DNA of 47,445 nt from DASPFV01 sp035620975 (GTDB taxonomy: Bacteria; Acidobacteriota; Vicinamibacteria; Vicinamibacterales; 2-12-FULL-66-21), in contig DASPFV010000170.1 of assembly GCA_035620975.1 (NCBI GenBank), forward strand, positions 1 to 47,445, given 5' to 3'. Numbering within the stretch: the stretch's first letter is position 1; each line of letters starts with the position of its first letter. The notes under the pieces were generated by a model. That model did not search any database. It was not told the origin of the DNA and saw only the letters and a program-made list of their open reading frames with translations. Positions 19,898-31,559 of the stretch are shown here, in pieces. The translations under genes and the position numbers were made by a program.

Positions 19898-20089
19898 ATT
19901 CCGGCCGAAATATAAAGAGAATAGGCCGGATCGACCGCCCTCGGCTCGAACGGCAGAGCTTTGAGTCCGCGCGGGACGTGTCGGCGTCCAAATAGACAGG
20001 GACTACGATCTCCCATTGGGCGCGGGAGAGCGCGTACGGTTTCGAGACAGGCCCGGCCCTGCAAGGCGCGGCCGAGATCCAGGAGGGGT

Positions 20090-20392
20090 ATGAGACCAGA
20101 AATCATCCGGCGGGCCAAGTCCGGATTGCTCGATGACGAAGAGCTGCAGCAGGTCATTTCCGAGCAGATTGAAGAGGATCCGTCGTTCTGGACCGGGGGC
20201 GGGAAGGCCCGGATCGTCATCAACGTCGAGGTCCACGACGGCCACGTCACGTTGAGCGGGGTGGTCCGCACCGCCGCCGACCGCCGCCGGGCCGACATCC
20301 TCGCCCGGGCGCTCGGCGCCTCCGGCGTGGACAATCGCCTCCGCGTGGCCAACGAGAGCAACACGAACGACAAGGGCCGCCGCGTCGCCTGA
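20090..20392 (+). CDS. BON-domain protein
   Basis: A 100-residue protein. Residues about 28-97 match a single BON domain: ARIVINVEVHDGHVTLSGVVRTAADRRRADILARAL, where the GHVTLSGVV strand-turn is the hallmark. BON domains bind membranes or occur in OsmY-like and secretin-associated proteins. No signal peptide or helix is present, so it seems cytoplasmic. AGGAGG sits directly before the ATG at 20090 with short spacing. It is followed after 22 bp by a pseudouridine synthase and may be cotranscribed. The specific role is unknown. Confidence 0.85.
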   Translation: MRPEIIRRAKSGLLDDEELQQVISEQIEEDPSFWTGGGKARIVINVEVHDGHVTLSGVVRTAADRRRADILARALGASGVDNRLRVANESNTNDKGRRVA

Positions 20393-20414
20393 ACCGCCTC
20401 CCGGCCCTGCCTGG

Positions 20415-21326
20415 GTGGTGACGGACGACGAGGCTGGCACCCGCCTCGACAAGTTCCTGGCCGCCAGCGGCCGTCTGGGCTCCCGCGCCCGGGCGCTGGC
20501 CGCCCTCGGGCGGGGCAAGGTCTACCTCAACAGTTCAGAAGCGACGCCGGCTGACGCCTCGTGCCGCGTGGCAGCCGGCGATCGCGTGCGCCTCTGGATG
20601 GATCGACCGGGCAGCGCCCGGCCCGGACCTCGAATCGGCGAGGTGCGCGGCCTGACGATCGTCTACGAAGACGACGTCCTGCTCGTGGTCGACAAGCCTC
20701 CGGGCCTCCTATCCGTCCCGCTCGAACGGAATCCGGGCATCCCCTCCATTTACGATCGGCTCGAAGCGCGCTTCCGCTCGCACGGTCGCCGTCGTCCGCT
20801 CGTCGTCCACCGCATCGACCAGGACACCTCCGGTCTCGTGGTGTTCGCCAAAGATGCGGCCGTGCAGGCGGCGCTGCACGGCCAGTTCCGGAAGCGGCTG
20901 ACGGAACGTCTCTACGATGCCGTCGTCTACGGCCGGCCGGAGCCCGCGCAGGGCGTCTGGCGGGATGTGCTCGCCTGGAATTCGCGGGCGCTCATCCAGG
21001 AGCAGGCGCGGCCCGGGCAGCCCGGCGCGCAGGAAGCGGTCTGCGAGGACCGGACCGTCGAGGCGCTTCGGGGTGCGACGGTCCTGGAGATCGGATTGAG
21101 GACGGGGCGGCGGAACCAGATCCGGATTCAGGCGGCGCTGCGCGGACATCCCCTCGTCGGGGAGAAGCGCTACGTCTACGAAGCACCTGTGCAGCCGATC
21201 CGTTTCCCGCGCACGGCGCTGCACGCGCGGCGGCTCGCGTTCCGGCACCCGGTCGAGGATCGGCTCGTTTCGTTCGAGGCTCCGCGTCCGGCTGACCTGG
21301 CCGAGCTCATCGCGCGCCTCAAATGA
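20415..21326 (+). CDS. RluA-family pseudouridine synthase
   Basis: Would convert uridine to pseudouridine in rRNA or tRNA. The 303-residue protein has an N-terminal S4 RNA-binding domain (about 1-62, TRLDKFLAA...GKVYLN) and a catalytic domain with HRIDQDTSG (132-140, catalytic Asp135), followed by the LRTGRRNQIRIQAALRGHPLVGEKRY block. A GTG start at 20415 is used because the S4 domain begins immediately. RluC/RluD-like members share this layout; the RNA site modified is not deducible. Confidence 0.93.
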   Translation: MVTDDEAGTRLDKFLAASGRLGSRARALAALGRGKVYLNSSEATPADASCRVAAGDRVRLWMDRPGSARPGPRIGEVRGLTIVYEDDVLLVVDKPPGLLSVPLERNPGIPSIYDRLEARFRSHGRRRPLVVHRIDQDTSGLVVFAKDAAVQAALHGQFRKRLTERLYDAVVYGRPEPAQGVWRDVLAWNSRALIQEQARPGQPGAQEAVCEDRTVEALRGATVLEIGLRTGRRNQIRIQAALRGHPLVGEKRYVYEAPVQPIRFPRTALHARRLAFRHPVEDRLVSFEAPRPADLAELIARLK

Positions 21327-21393
21327 CCGCGGGAGCAGCAGGTGCTCTCGTGGTATCTTCGAGGTGCCAGCCCTCCTTCATGCGAGACCCGCG

Positions 21394-21828
21394 ATGATCT
21401 GGTTCCTTTTCGCTCTGACCCTTGGCATCTCTTCCGTTCAGGACCATCCTCAGGAGCGGCCGCCGATCCCGGACGACTCGATCGAGGTCACCGTGATCGG
21501 TTGCCTCAACGGGCGGGCGCTGAGAGCCGCCGACTTGCGGGAGGCAGACGTGCAGAGCGGGCCCGACGTGCGCGGGCGTACGTTCCGCCTCGCGGGGAAG
21601 AAGGACGTGATGGAGCTGGTGAAGCGGCACAACAAGCAGCTCGTCGAGGTGACCGGCATCATCAAGCGCTCCGCGCTCGACGACCGCGGCGTGAAAGTCG
21701 GCCGCCAGGTCGAGATCAGCGGCGGCCTGCCCGTGGCCGGCCGGGGCATCCCGAGCGCGGCCGACAACGTGCCCGTGCTCGACGTGTCCTCCGTCCGCAT
21801 GCGTTCGGCCTCGTGCGGCGGCGGATAG
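21394..21828 (+). CDS. Small secreted protein, OB-like strand pattern, unknown function
   Basis: A 144-residue protein with a hydrophobic N-terminus (MIWFLFALTLGISSV) that looks like a signal peptide. The mature part has alternating strands with IEVTVIGCLNGRAL, GRTFRLAGKKDVMELVKRHNKQLVEVTGIIKRS and GRQVEISGG, which resembles small OB-fold envelope proteins found in this kind of genome. It contains two Cys residues far apart. I do not recognise a named family. It lies between the pseudouridine synthase and the helicase gene on the same strand. Confidence 0.72.
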   Translation: MIWFLFALTLGISSVQDHPQERPPIPDDSIEVTVIGCLNGRALRAADLREADVQSGPDVRGRTFRLAGKKDVMELVKRHNKQLVEVTGIIKRSALDDRGVKVGRQVEISGGLPVAGRGIPSAADNVPVLDVSSVRMRSASCGGG

Positions 21829-22002
21829 CGCGATTCGGCTGGCTTCCGCCTGAAGGCGGAAGCTACGAGATCTGGGACGAAGGCGGAGGCGAACTGGTCG
21901 GCTCTGCGCAGTCCGGAAATCGCCAATCGCCAATCGACAATAATCAATCACCAATCCGCCAATCGACCAATTCAATCGCCAATCCGCAATCGGCAATCGG
22001 CA
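21829..22002. repeat. Palindrome copy (21843-21862) and degenerate CAATCG-type repeat tract (about 21915-22000)
   Basis: CTTCCGCCTGAAGGCGGAAG at 21843-21862 is a perfect 20-bp palindrome followed by CTACG, the same unit that forms the array at 39840-40044. Downstream, a tract of about 85 bases is built from variants of (G)CCAATC and GGCAATC, much richer in A and T than its neighbours. The tract runs into the helicase ATG. No gene or ribosome site is seen. Confidence 0.85.
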
Positions 22003-26391
<4,389 letters not shown>

Positions 26392-26439
26392 GCTATCATG
26401 CGGCAGCCTGACGCCGTCAGCTGCGCGCTGATCGCGGAT

Positions 26440-26725
26440 TCTCTGGTTAGCGGGACCCATTGCGCCGAAGCATGTCGGCCCACCGCGCCTCGGCCTGACG
26501 CGCGGAAAAACGCACCTCCGGCGATGGCCTCACGATGGCCGCTCCGGCTCGGGTGATCCGGGGGCCGGCGCCCAATCGGTTGGGCGGCCGGATGGTGCGG
26601 ACGACATTGACGAATCAGCGCCTCCGCGGATCGGAGCGCCTGCGGTGCGTTTTTCGTGCTGACGCGGTCGCGCTGGCCGCACTGCGCCGTGGGCCGACAT
26701 GCTCCGGCGCAACCCGCTAACCAGA
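26440..26725. mobile_element. Long imperfect palindromic element, copy 1 (MITE-like, about 286 bp)
   Basis: The left end reads CTGGTTAGCGGG and the right end is its complement CCCGCTAACCAG. Inside these, TTGCGCC-G(A/G)AGCATGTCGGCCCA is repeated inverted, and AAAAACGCACC (26506-26516) faces GGTGCGTTTTT (26644-26654). The central part holds a further hairpin around GCGCCCAATCGGTTGGGCG. The whole unit could fold into one long branched stem. It matches, in inverted orientation, 33848-34131 at high identity. No transposase is encoded; open frames inside it are by-products. Confidence 0.8.
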
Positions 26726-26857
26726 ACGCAGGAGCTGGTTGCTGGCCGCTGATGGCCACCTCCGGTCAACGGGGCGTGGGGTCCGCCTTCAGGCGAGTTC
26801 AGGTGACCGCGGCCAGGACACTGAGGCTGCAGTAGACAACCGGGAGCGAGGTGCCGA

Positions 26858-27694
26858 ATGAAACGACGCGATTTCCTGACGGCCGTAGCGGCAGCCAGCG
26901 TCCTGCCTCACGTGACGCTCCGCGGGGCGCAGCGCACGCCAGGGGCGCCGGCGCTGAAGCTCGGCGTGGCCTCCTACTCCCTGCGCAAGTTCCCGTTCGA
27001 GAAAGCGCTCGAGATGGCGAAGGCGATGGACGTCAAGTACATCAACTTCAAGGACGTCCACCTCCCGCGCACCCTGTCGCCCGAGGAGCTGAAGGCCGCG
27101 CGCGCGAAGGTCGAGGCCGCCGGCTTCACGATCATGGGCGGCGGCACGATCACCTTCCGGAACGAGCCCGCCCAGGTGCGGGCCGACTTCGAATACGCGA
27201 AGCACGCGGGCATGCCGCTCATCGTGGCCGCACCCAGCTTCGACTCGCTCGACATCGTCGAGAGCTGCGCGAAGGAGTTCGACATCCGGGTCGCGATCCA
27301 CAACCACGGACCCGAGGACAAGTTCTTCCCCTCGCCCTACGACGCCTACAAGCACATCAAGGGCCGGGATCAGCGGATGGGCCTGTGCGTGGACATCGGA
27401 CACACGGTGCGGACCGGCACCGATCCGACCAAGGCCGTCCTCGAGCTGCGCGATCGCGTCTACGACCTGCACGTCAAGGACCTGCGCGACGTGAAGGACC
27501 GCGACAGCCAGGTGATCGTCGGCAAGGGCGCGATCGACTTCCCGGGCCTCTTCCGCGCACTGATCCAGATCGGGTTCACCGGGCACGTCGGACTCGAATA
27601 CGAGATCGACGCCGGCGATCCGCTGCCCGGGATGCAGCAGTCCTTCGCCTACATGCGGGGCGTGCTGGCGGGCATCGGCCCGAGCAGCAACTGA
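26858..27694 (+). CDS. Exported sugar phosphate isomerase/epimerase-like TIM-barrel protein
   Basis: A 278-residue AP-endonuclease-2-like (xylose isomerase-like) TIM barrel. The N-terminus KRRDFLTAVAAASVLPH is a Tat-type signal. The barrel follows from LKLGVASYSLRKFPFEKAL; the metal-site segments include AIHNHGPED (His/Glu/Asp region), CVDIGHT, LHVKDLRD and GLEYEI near the end. Such exported members commonly accompany Gfo/Idh/MocA oxidoreductases and are thought to act on sugars or inositols. Two such oxidoreductases lie 5-9 kb downstream on the other strand. The substrate is unknown. Confidence 0.87.
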   Translation: MKRRDFLTAVAAASVLPHVTLRGAQRTPGAPALKLGVASYSLRKFPFEKALEMAKAMDVKYINFKDVHLPRTLSPEELKAARAKVEAAGFTIMGGGTITFRNEPAQVRADFEYAKHAGMPLIVAAPSFDSLDIVESCAKEFDIRVAIHNHGPEDKFFPSPYDAYKHIKGRDQRMGLCVDIGHTVRTGTDPTKAVLELRDRVYDLHVKDLRDVKDRDSQVIVGKGAIDFPGLFRALIQIGFTGHVGLEYEIDAGDPLPGMQQSFAYMRGVLAGIGPSSN

Positions 27695-27769
27695 CGGCGC
27701 GTCCCCGGCGACGAGCGGCCGGACGAGGTATCCGGGTCCGGCCGCGAGCCCCCCGGTGACCGCCTGACT

Positions 27770-28546
27770 ATGTTCGAAGCCTTTCGAGCGTCGGGACCGA
27801 TCGCGCAGGCCCTGGTCGCGACGCTCGGCACCTGGCTGCTGACGGCCGTCGGCACGCTGCCGGTCCTCTTCGTGCGTTCGGCCCCACGCCGGCTGATGGA
27901 CGCCATGATGGGGTTCGCCGGCGGCGTGATGGTGGCGGCCTCCTGCTGGTCGCTGCTCGTCCCGGCGATGGAACGCGGCGGCGTGCTCGCCGCGGCCATC
28001 GGCCTCCTCGCCGGAAGCGCCTTCATCTACGGCGCGGATCAGATCCTGCCCCATCTGCACCCCGAGTTTCCGGACGAGGCCCGTCCCGAGGGTCCGTCCG
28101 TGGCCTGGCGGCAGTCGGCGCTGCTCATGCTCGCCATGACGCTCCACAACTTTCCCGAGGGGATGGCAGTGGGCGTGGCGTTCGGCGGCGACGATCTGGG
28201 GTCCGCGATCGCGCTGGCGATCGGCATCGGCCTGCAGAACGTGCCGGAAGGGCTGGCGATCGCGCTGCCGCTGCGACGGAGCGGCATGTCGCGCGGCCGG
28301 GCGTTCTTCTGGGGGCAGCTGTCGGCCGCGATCGAGCCGGTGGCCGGCGTGCTGGGCGCGTATCTCGTGCTGACGTCAGCCGCGTTCCTCCCCTACGGCA
28401 TGGCCGCGGCCGCCGGCGCCATGCTCTACGTCGTCGTCGAAGAACTGATTCCGGAGACCGTCCGCACGGGCAGCAGCGACGTCGCGACGCTGGGCTTCGT
28501 CATCGGGTTCACGGTGATGATGTCGCTGGACAATGCGCTCGGGTGA
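27770..28546 (+). CDS. ZIP-family metal transporter (GufA-like)
   Basis: A 258-residue inner-membrane protein with about eight helices, expected to move Zn2+ or other divalent metals into the cytoplasm. The two metal-binding helix motifs are HNFPEG (126-131) and QNVPEG (156-161). Gln in place of the first His of the second motif is characteristic of the GufA branch of ZIP proteins. A short acidic and His-containing loop (PHLHPEFPDE, about 94-103) could bind metal. It stands alone 75 bp after the TIM-barrel gene. No metal regulator is adjacent. Confidence 0.92.
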   Translation: MFEAFRASGPIAQALVATLGTWLLTAVGTLPVLFVRSAPRRLMDAMMGFAGGVMVAASCWSLLVPAMERGGVLAAAIGLLAGSAFIYGADQILPHLHPEFPDEARPEGPSVAWRQSALLMLAMTLHNFPEGMAVGVAFGGDDLGSAIALAIGIGLQNVPEGLAIALPLRRSGMSRGRAFFWGQLSAAIEPVAGVLGAYLVLTSAAFLPYGMAAAAGAMLYVVVEELIPETVRTGSSDVATLGFVIGFTVMMSLDNALG

Positions 28547-28560
28547 GAGACGTTGGCTCA

Positions 28561-28595
28561 GGGCTCTGGGCTCTGGGCTCTGGGCTCTGGGCTCT
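28561..28595. repeat. Five tandem copies of the 7-mer GGGCTCT
   Basis: Exact heptamer repeats in the 71-bp gap between the convergent ZIP transporter and Doc toxin genes. They are probably slippage-prone, intergenic and non-coding. Confidence 0.9.
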
Positions 28596-28617
28596 GGGCC
28601 TGTTCGGCTGCCGAATC

Positions 28618-29019
28618 TCATCGGCGCCTGGAGCTATGCCGTCGAATCCAGTCGGCGAGCGCATCTTCCGCGATGGTACCGTCCGCGACTGCCCGGATCT
28701 CGGCCACGACTTCGGCGTCGGTCGCACGAAACTCGTAGCCGTTGAGGTCGAGGAACGTGATCATCGCGAGGAATCCGATGCGCTTGTTGCCATCCCGGCA
28801 GGGATGATTCCTGACGAGCCCGAACGCGCAGGCGGCGGCGAGCATCGGAACGTCGGCCGCAGCCGTATGGCGCCACCTCTGTCGCGGTCGGGCCAGTGCC
28901 GATTCGAGAGCGTTCTCGTCCCGAGTTCCGCGTGACCCACCATGCTCCCGGAGCTGATCGGTGTGAATGGCGTCGAGCACGAGACGGCTGAGCCACTTCG
29001 GCTCCCGGCGCCTGGCCAC
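28618..29019 (-). CDS. doc: Doc-type (Fic fold) toxin
   Basis: A 133-residue toxin of the death-on-curing family, which in the P1 prototype phosphorylates EF-Tu. The Fic motif is HPCRDGNKR (72-80): His72 and the DGNKR loop are intact, while the usual Phe at position 3 is Cys. The N-terminal LVLDAIHTDQLREHGGSRGTRDENALESALARP block is the usual Doc opening. It begins at a GTG 4 bp after the antitoxin stop, so the pair forms a type II toxin-antitoxin operon. The motif looks able to work; the Cys change may alter activity. Confidence 0.92.
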   Translation of the reverse strand: MARRREPKWLSRLVLDAIHTDQLREHGGSRGTRDENALESALARPRQRWRHTAAADVPMLAAACAFGLVRNHPCRDGNKRIGFLAMITFLDLNGYEFRATDAEVVAEIRAVADGTIAEDALADWIRRHSSRRR

Positions 29020-29023
29020 CCTG

Positions 29024-29251
29024 CTATTTCGCCAGTTCGCGCAGAGCGTGGCGGTACTTCTTCGCGGCCTTTGATGCGATGCTCAGTGCGCGCTCGATCT
29101 CAGGATCGTAGGGCGTCAGCAGGATCCCGCGGTCGGTTTCCACCGCCAGCACGCGATCGCCAGCCTCGAGCCGCAGCCGGTCGGCCATGTCCTTGGGGAG
29201 GGTCGCGCTCACGGACCCGCCGGCCTGTCGAAGCGTGACTTCCTTGGTCAT
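29024..29251 (-). CDS. AbrB/MazE-type antitoxin
   Basis: A 75-residue DNA-binding antitoxin for the downstream Doc. The swapped-hairpin AbrB fold is evident in VTLRQAGGSVSATLPKDMADRLRLEAGDRVLAVET (about 5-40), followed by an acidic then basic C-terminal tail that would wrap the toxin. The ATG at 29251 was chosen since the longer frame upstream lacks AbrB sequence and crosses the operator palindrome. The pair should be self-repressed through the inverted repeat directly upstream. Confidence 0.92.
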   Translation of the reverse strand: MTKEVTLRQAGGSVSATLPKDMADRLRLEAGDRVLAVETDRGILLTPYDPEIERALSIASKAAKKYRHALRELAK

Positions 29252-29263
29252 TTCCGGGGCATG

Positions 29264-29281
29264 GTAGCACATTAGTGCTAC
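29264..29281 (-). promoter_or_regulatory. Inverted repeat operator of the AbrB-Doc operon
   Basis: GTAGCAC-ATTA-GTGCTAC is a perfect 7-bp inverted repeat 12 bases upstream of the antitoxin ATG. TACCAT (29266 down to 29261) overlaps it and could be the -10 box, so binding of the AbrB-type antitoxin here would block transcription. Confidence 0.6.
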
Positions 29282-29529
29282 GGCAGCGTCTGCCATACCC
29301 GAGGGCGGTCCCTTAGTGCCGACGCGAAGCCGGGGGTTCACGGCGATTCATGGCTGGCTGACGGGTCATTCTGGTCGCCGTGAGACCGCATGTGTTCGCC
29401 GGGCGAGGCGGCAGCGGCCGCCTGCGTTTCCTTCCGCTCACGATCGCCGCGCGCTGAGCCGCCGTGTATCCGCAATCCCCGCCGATTTCGCCGGCCTCTC
29501 CGCGCTGCTCGAGGTCGTCGCGATCTGAA

Positions 29530-29625
29530 TCGGCGATCGAGCAGTTCCCGGTGACCCGCGAACAGGTCAAGGCGGTGCTCGAGTTCGCCGCGCGCAGTCT
29601 CGACGCGCCGATTGCCCCGCGCTGA
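29530..29625 (+). pseudogene. C-terminal remnant of a DUF433-type antitoxin
   Basis: The in-frame tail IEQFPVTREQVKAVLEFAARSLD, ending in TGA at 29623-29625, resembles the end of DUF433 antitoxins, whose last helices carry a FP-x-VTREQV pattern. Upstream, the frame loses the family's N-terminal half; parts may sit in another frame (LSALLEVVAI just before). The stop overlaps the ATG of the next remnant as TGATG, which preserves the usual DUF433-DUF5615 operon geometry. I see no intact copy. Confidence 0.6.
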
Positions 29626-29850
29626 TGCGCGTCCAGTTGCACAACGGAACGCCCCGAGGCGTCGCGGCGGCGCCGCCCGATCACGCGTCGACGAGGCGCG
29701 CTCTCGCGCCTGGGACAGTCTGGCGAACGGTGAACTCCTCGATGCGGCAGAACGCGCTGGATTCGATGTGTTCGTCACGACGGACCGAGACATCCGATAT
29801 CAGCAGAGTGTGAGCCGCCGGACGCGTTCGAGCCGGCGTTCTGTCGCGAA
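29625..29850 (+). pseudogene. Frameshifted, truncated DUF5615 PIN-like toxin
   Basis: It starts MRVQLHNGTPRG, like the family's MRVLFDNGTPRG opening. At about 29684-29687 the reading frame shifts. The next frame carries VDEARSRAWDSLANGELLDAAERAGFDVFVTTDRDIRYQQS, quoted here as two parts of the family's most conserved block: DEARSRAWDSLANGELL, then GFDVFVTTDRDIRYQQ. Similarity stops near 29812, before the family's IAIVVL strand, about 40 bp ahead of a palindromic element. It is a decayed toxin, probably disabled by the frameshift and loss of its end. Confidence 0.75.
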
Positions 29851-29852
29851 GA

Positions 29853-30040
29853 GGGACGTGCGGGACCTCCGCTCGGGCCCTCCCGCTTCGCCGCGGGGAA
29901 AAACGCGCCCTCCGCCGTGCCGTCGGCGACCCGGGCTGGGTCCCGCAACCCAGCCCGGTCGTCTGGCTGCGGGCGCGTTTTTTGCGCTGACGCTGACCCG
30001 CGGCTCAGAGGTCGGGCGCGATCGGAGCTCCCGCACGCCC
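29853..30040. mobile_element. Long imperfect palindromic element, diverged third member (about 188 bp)
   Basis: The left arm has CGTGCGGGACCTCCGCTCG and the right arm, read on the other strand, CGTGCGGGAGCTCCGATCG. Further in, AAAAACGCGCC (29899-29909) faces GGCGCGTTTTT (29972-29982), the same inner signature as the elements at 26440 and 33848. The centre is a perfect 11-bp hairpin, CCGGGCTGGGT/ACCCAGCCCGG at 29931-29958. It is shorter than the other two and its outer ends differ, so the relation rests on architecture and the inner motif. Confidence 0.6.
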
Positions 30041-30357
30041 CGCCGTCCGACCGCAACGGCGCGGGCGGCGGCTCACGAGCGGCCGACTTCGCGAGGCCTT
30101 TCATCCTGCGGGGTCACCACAGGTCCTGAGCCCACTGGAAGCTGATCAAGGAGAGGCTTGCCGAGGTGGCCGCCGCAGTCGCGTCCGACCAGCCGGGAAC
30201 CGTGACCGAGGTGGACATCGCGGAAAGGACGGCGCTGACCGGAGAATCGGCCGCTGCATTGTCAGTCGGAGAGACGCACAACGGCCCCGTCCCGGGGACG
30301 CAGGCGCATTACCGGGACATCCTCGCGACCGTCTGGCGCGCGGTACGCCACTTCTTT
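30041..30357. other. Intergenic stretch without a recognised gene
   Basis: A plus-strand frame from a GTG at 30166 runs to 30492 and has a purine-rich AAGGAGAGG some 10 bases before it. However, it overlaps the better-supported small minus-strand gene and shows no family resemblance. I leave it as unassigned, possibly remnant, sequence. Confidence 0.4.
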
Positions 30358-30597
30358 CTATGCATCCCATCCACGCCGTTGGGCATCCCGCTCCAAAATG
30401 ACAACCTTTTCCTTGAGGCGGTTCTCGAATTCCGGGAGCGGTGGTGGGGCAAACCAGTCGAAGAGTTCAACAAGCTCGTCCCGGGGGATTAGTGCTGCCA
30501 AACGGCGCACGAGTGCATCGATCTGCGGCGAGTACACCTGAATACGATGATCGATGATGTCGCTGATTGGATGGTCCCCCGCCTTCCCATTGGACAT
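30358..30597 (-). CDS. Small protein of unknown function in a toxin-antitoxin stretch
   Basis: A 79-residue predicted soluble protein beginning MSNGKAGDHPISDIIDHR. TGGAGGAACG directly before the ATG is a strong ribosome site and fixes the start. The sequence looks like a real globular helical protein: amphipathic LVRRLAALIPRDELVELFDWF, then PPPLPEFENRLKEKVV. Local base composition is lower in GC than the neighbours, hinting at transfer. I do not recognise a family. Position between two toxin-antitoxin loci makes an antitoxin or accessory role possible, but nothing in the sequence proves it. Confidence 0.6.
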   Translation of the reverse strand: MSNGKAGDHPISDIIDHRIQVYSPQIDALVRRLAALIPRDELVELFDWFAPPPLPEFENRLKEKVVILERDAQRRGWDA

Positions 30598-30873
30598 CGT
30601 TCCTCCAACATGGTTCCACAAACTCCCAACGGCCAAGTCTTGATCGCTTCCTTGCCGGGAACGGCGGATTCGCGCCGGATACACGGGTTATGAGCCGCCG
30701 CACCAGGCAGCGGGAACCGCGCAACGATCGAGCATGAGCCGGCGCACGATCGCGGTGGTCGTGCGTGCAGCGCGCTGGAAAGCCGACCCAGGAGAGGCCT
30801 CCCATGGGGCCGCCGGGGTCCCCTCCGCCAGGCCGGGATTCCTCGATGAGGGAGGCGGGAATCCCAGCAGTGC
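30598..30873. other. Intergenic stretch upstream of VapB, no gene seen
   Basis: About 275 bp. It contains the promoter side of the small minus-strand gene and, near 30830-30865, a GGGATTCCTC/GGGAATCCC inverted repeat. No coding support was found. Confidence 0.45.
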
Positions 30874-30879
30874 TACAAT
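30874..30879 (+). promoter_or_regulatory. Candidate -10 box of vapBC
   Basis: TACAAT ends 6 bases before the VapB ATG at 30886. If used, the transcript would begin at the start codon. No clear ribosome-binding site precedes the ATG, which fits a leaderless message. Confidence 0.45.
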
Positions 30880-30885
30880 GGAAGC

Positions 30886-31122
30886 ATGAAGACGACGATC
30901 GATATTCCAGAGAACGAGCTGCGGGATGCCATGCGTTTTACCCGCGCGACTACCAAGCGTGAAGCGGTCGTCAAGGTCCTGGAAGAGTTCAATCGCCGGC
31001 GGCGGATGGCCGAACTGGTGAAGTACTCCGGCACGTTCAGCGACCGGTTTCCAACCAACGACGAGATCGAAGCGATCGACGGCAAGCGCGATCGGCACCT
31101 GAATGCCCGTCCTCGTCGATAG
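30886..31122 (+). CDS. vapB: VapB-type antitoxin
   Basis: A 78-residue antitoxin whose N-terminus, MKTTIDIPENELRDAMRFTRATTKREAVVKVLEEFNRR, is a ribbon-helix-helix DNA-binding domain of the DUF2191/VapB kind (first strand TTIDIP, then two helices). The C-terminal half (about 42-78) would bind and block the toxin. The gene overlaps the start of vapC by 20 bases, giving coupled translation. Autorepression is expected for the family. Confidence 0.92.
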   Translation: MKTTIDIPENELRDAMRFTRATTKREAVVKVLEEFNRRRRMAELVKYSGTFSDRFPTNDEIEAIDGKRDRHLNARPRR

Positions 31123-31480
31123 CTCGCTCTGGGTGCACCAGCTCCGAAAGAGTGGCGACCCGGCGAAGCGCGACCGCGTGAATGCGCTGTTGGAGCACGG
31201 CGCAGCCGCCTGGTGTCCCGCCGTCCGGCTCGAACTGTGGCGAGGCGTCACCAGCGACGCCGAGCGCAGGACGCTCCGTCGCTATGAGGCGCTGCTCCCC
31301 GACTACGAGATCTCTGCTGAGGTCTGGACGCGGGCGATTCAACTCGCCGATCGCGCCCGGGCATCCGGCGTGACGGTTCCCCTGGCGGATCTCCTCATAT
31401 TTGCGTGCGCGAAGATCCATGGTCTCGAGGTCGCGCACGACGACGGCCACTTCGAGGACCTGAAGAGACTCGAGGCGTGA
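31103..31480 (+). CDS. vapC: VapC-type PIN-domain ribonuclease toxin
   Basis: A 125-residue PIN nuclease. The four acidic metal ligands expected for VapC are visible: Asp6 in LVDSSLW, Glu44 in RLELWRG, Asp96 in PLADLLIFACA and Asp113/114 in AHDDGHF. The length is normal for the family, so the toxin looks intact. It would cleave tRNA or rRNA when VapB is lost. The start overlaps the antitoxin gene in another frame. Confidence 0.94.
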   Translation: MPVLVDSSLWVHQLRKSGDPAKRDRVNALLEHGAAAWCPAVRLELWRGVTSDAERRTLRRYEALLPDYEISAEVWTRAIQLADRARASGVTVPLADLLIFACAKIHGLEVAHDDGHFEDLKRLEA

Positions 31481-31559
31481 CGCCCGGGTCCCTTGCGGGC
31501 CACCTCGAGCAAGACTCGCGCCTGGAAGAGGCACGCCAGAGAGGGAGAACCCCCACGCC

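Noticed and set aside
26440..26725. Integron attC-like site
   Set aside because: The ends read GGTTAGCGGG, which does not fit the GTTRRRY core; no integrase or cassette row is present.
30166..30492. Plus-strand frame starting at a GTG in the toxin-antitoxin stretch
   Set aside because: Overlaps the better-supported small minus-strand gene and shows no family features; could be a remnant but cannot be supported.
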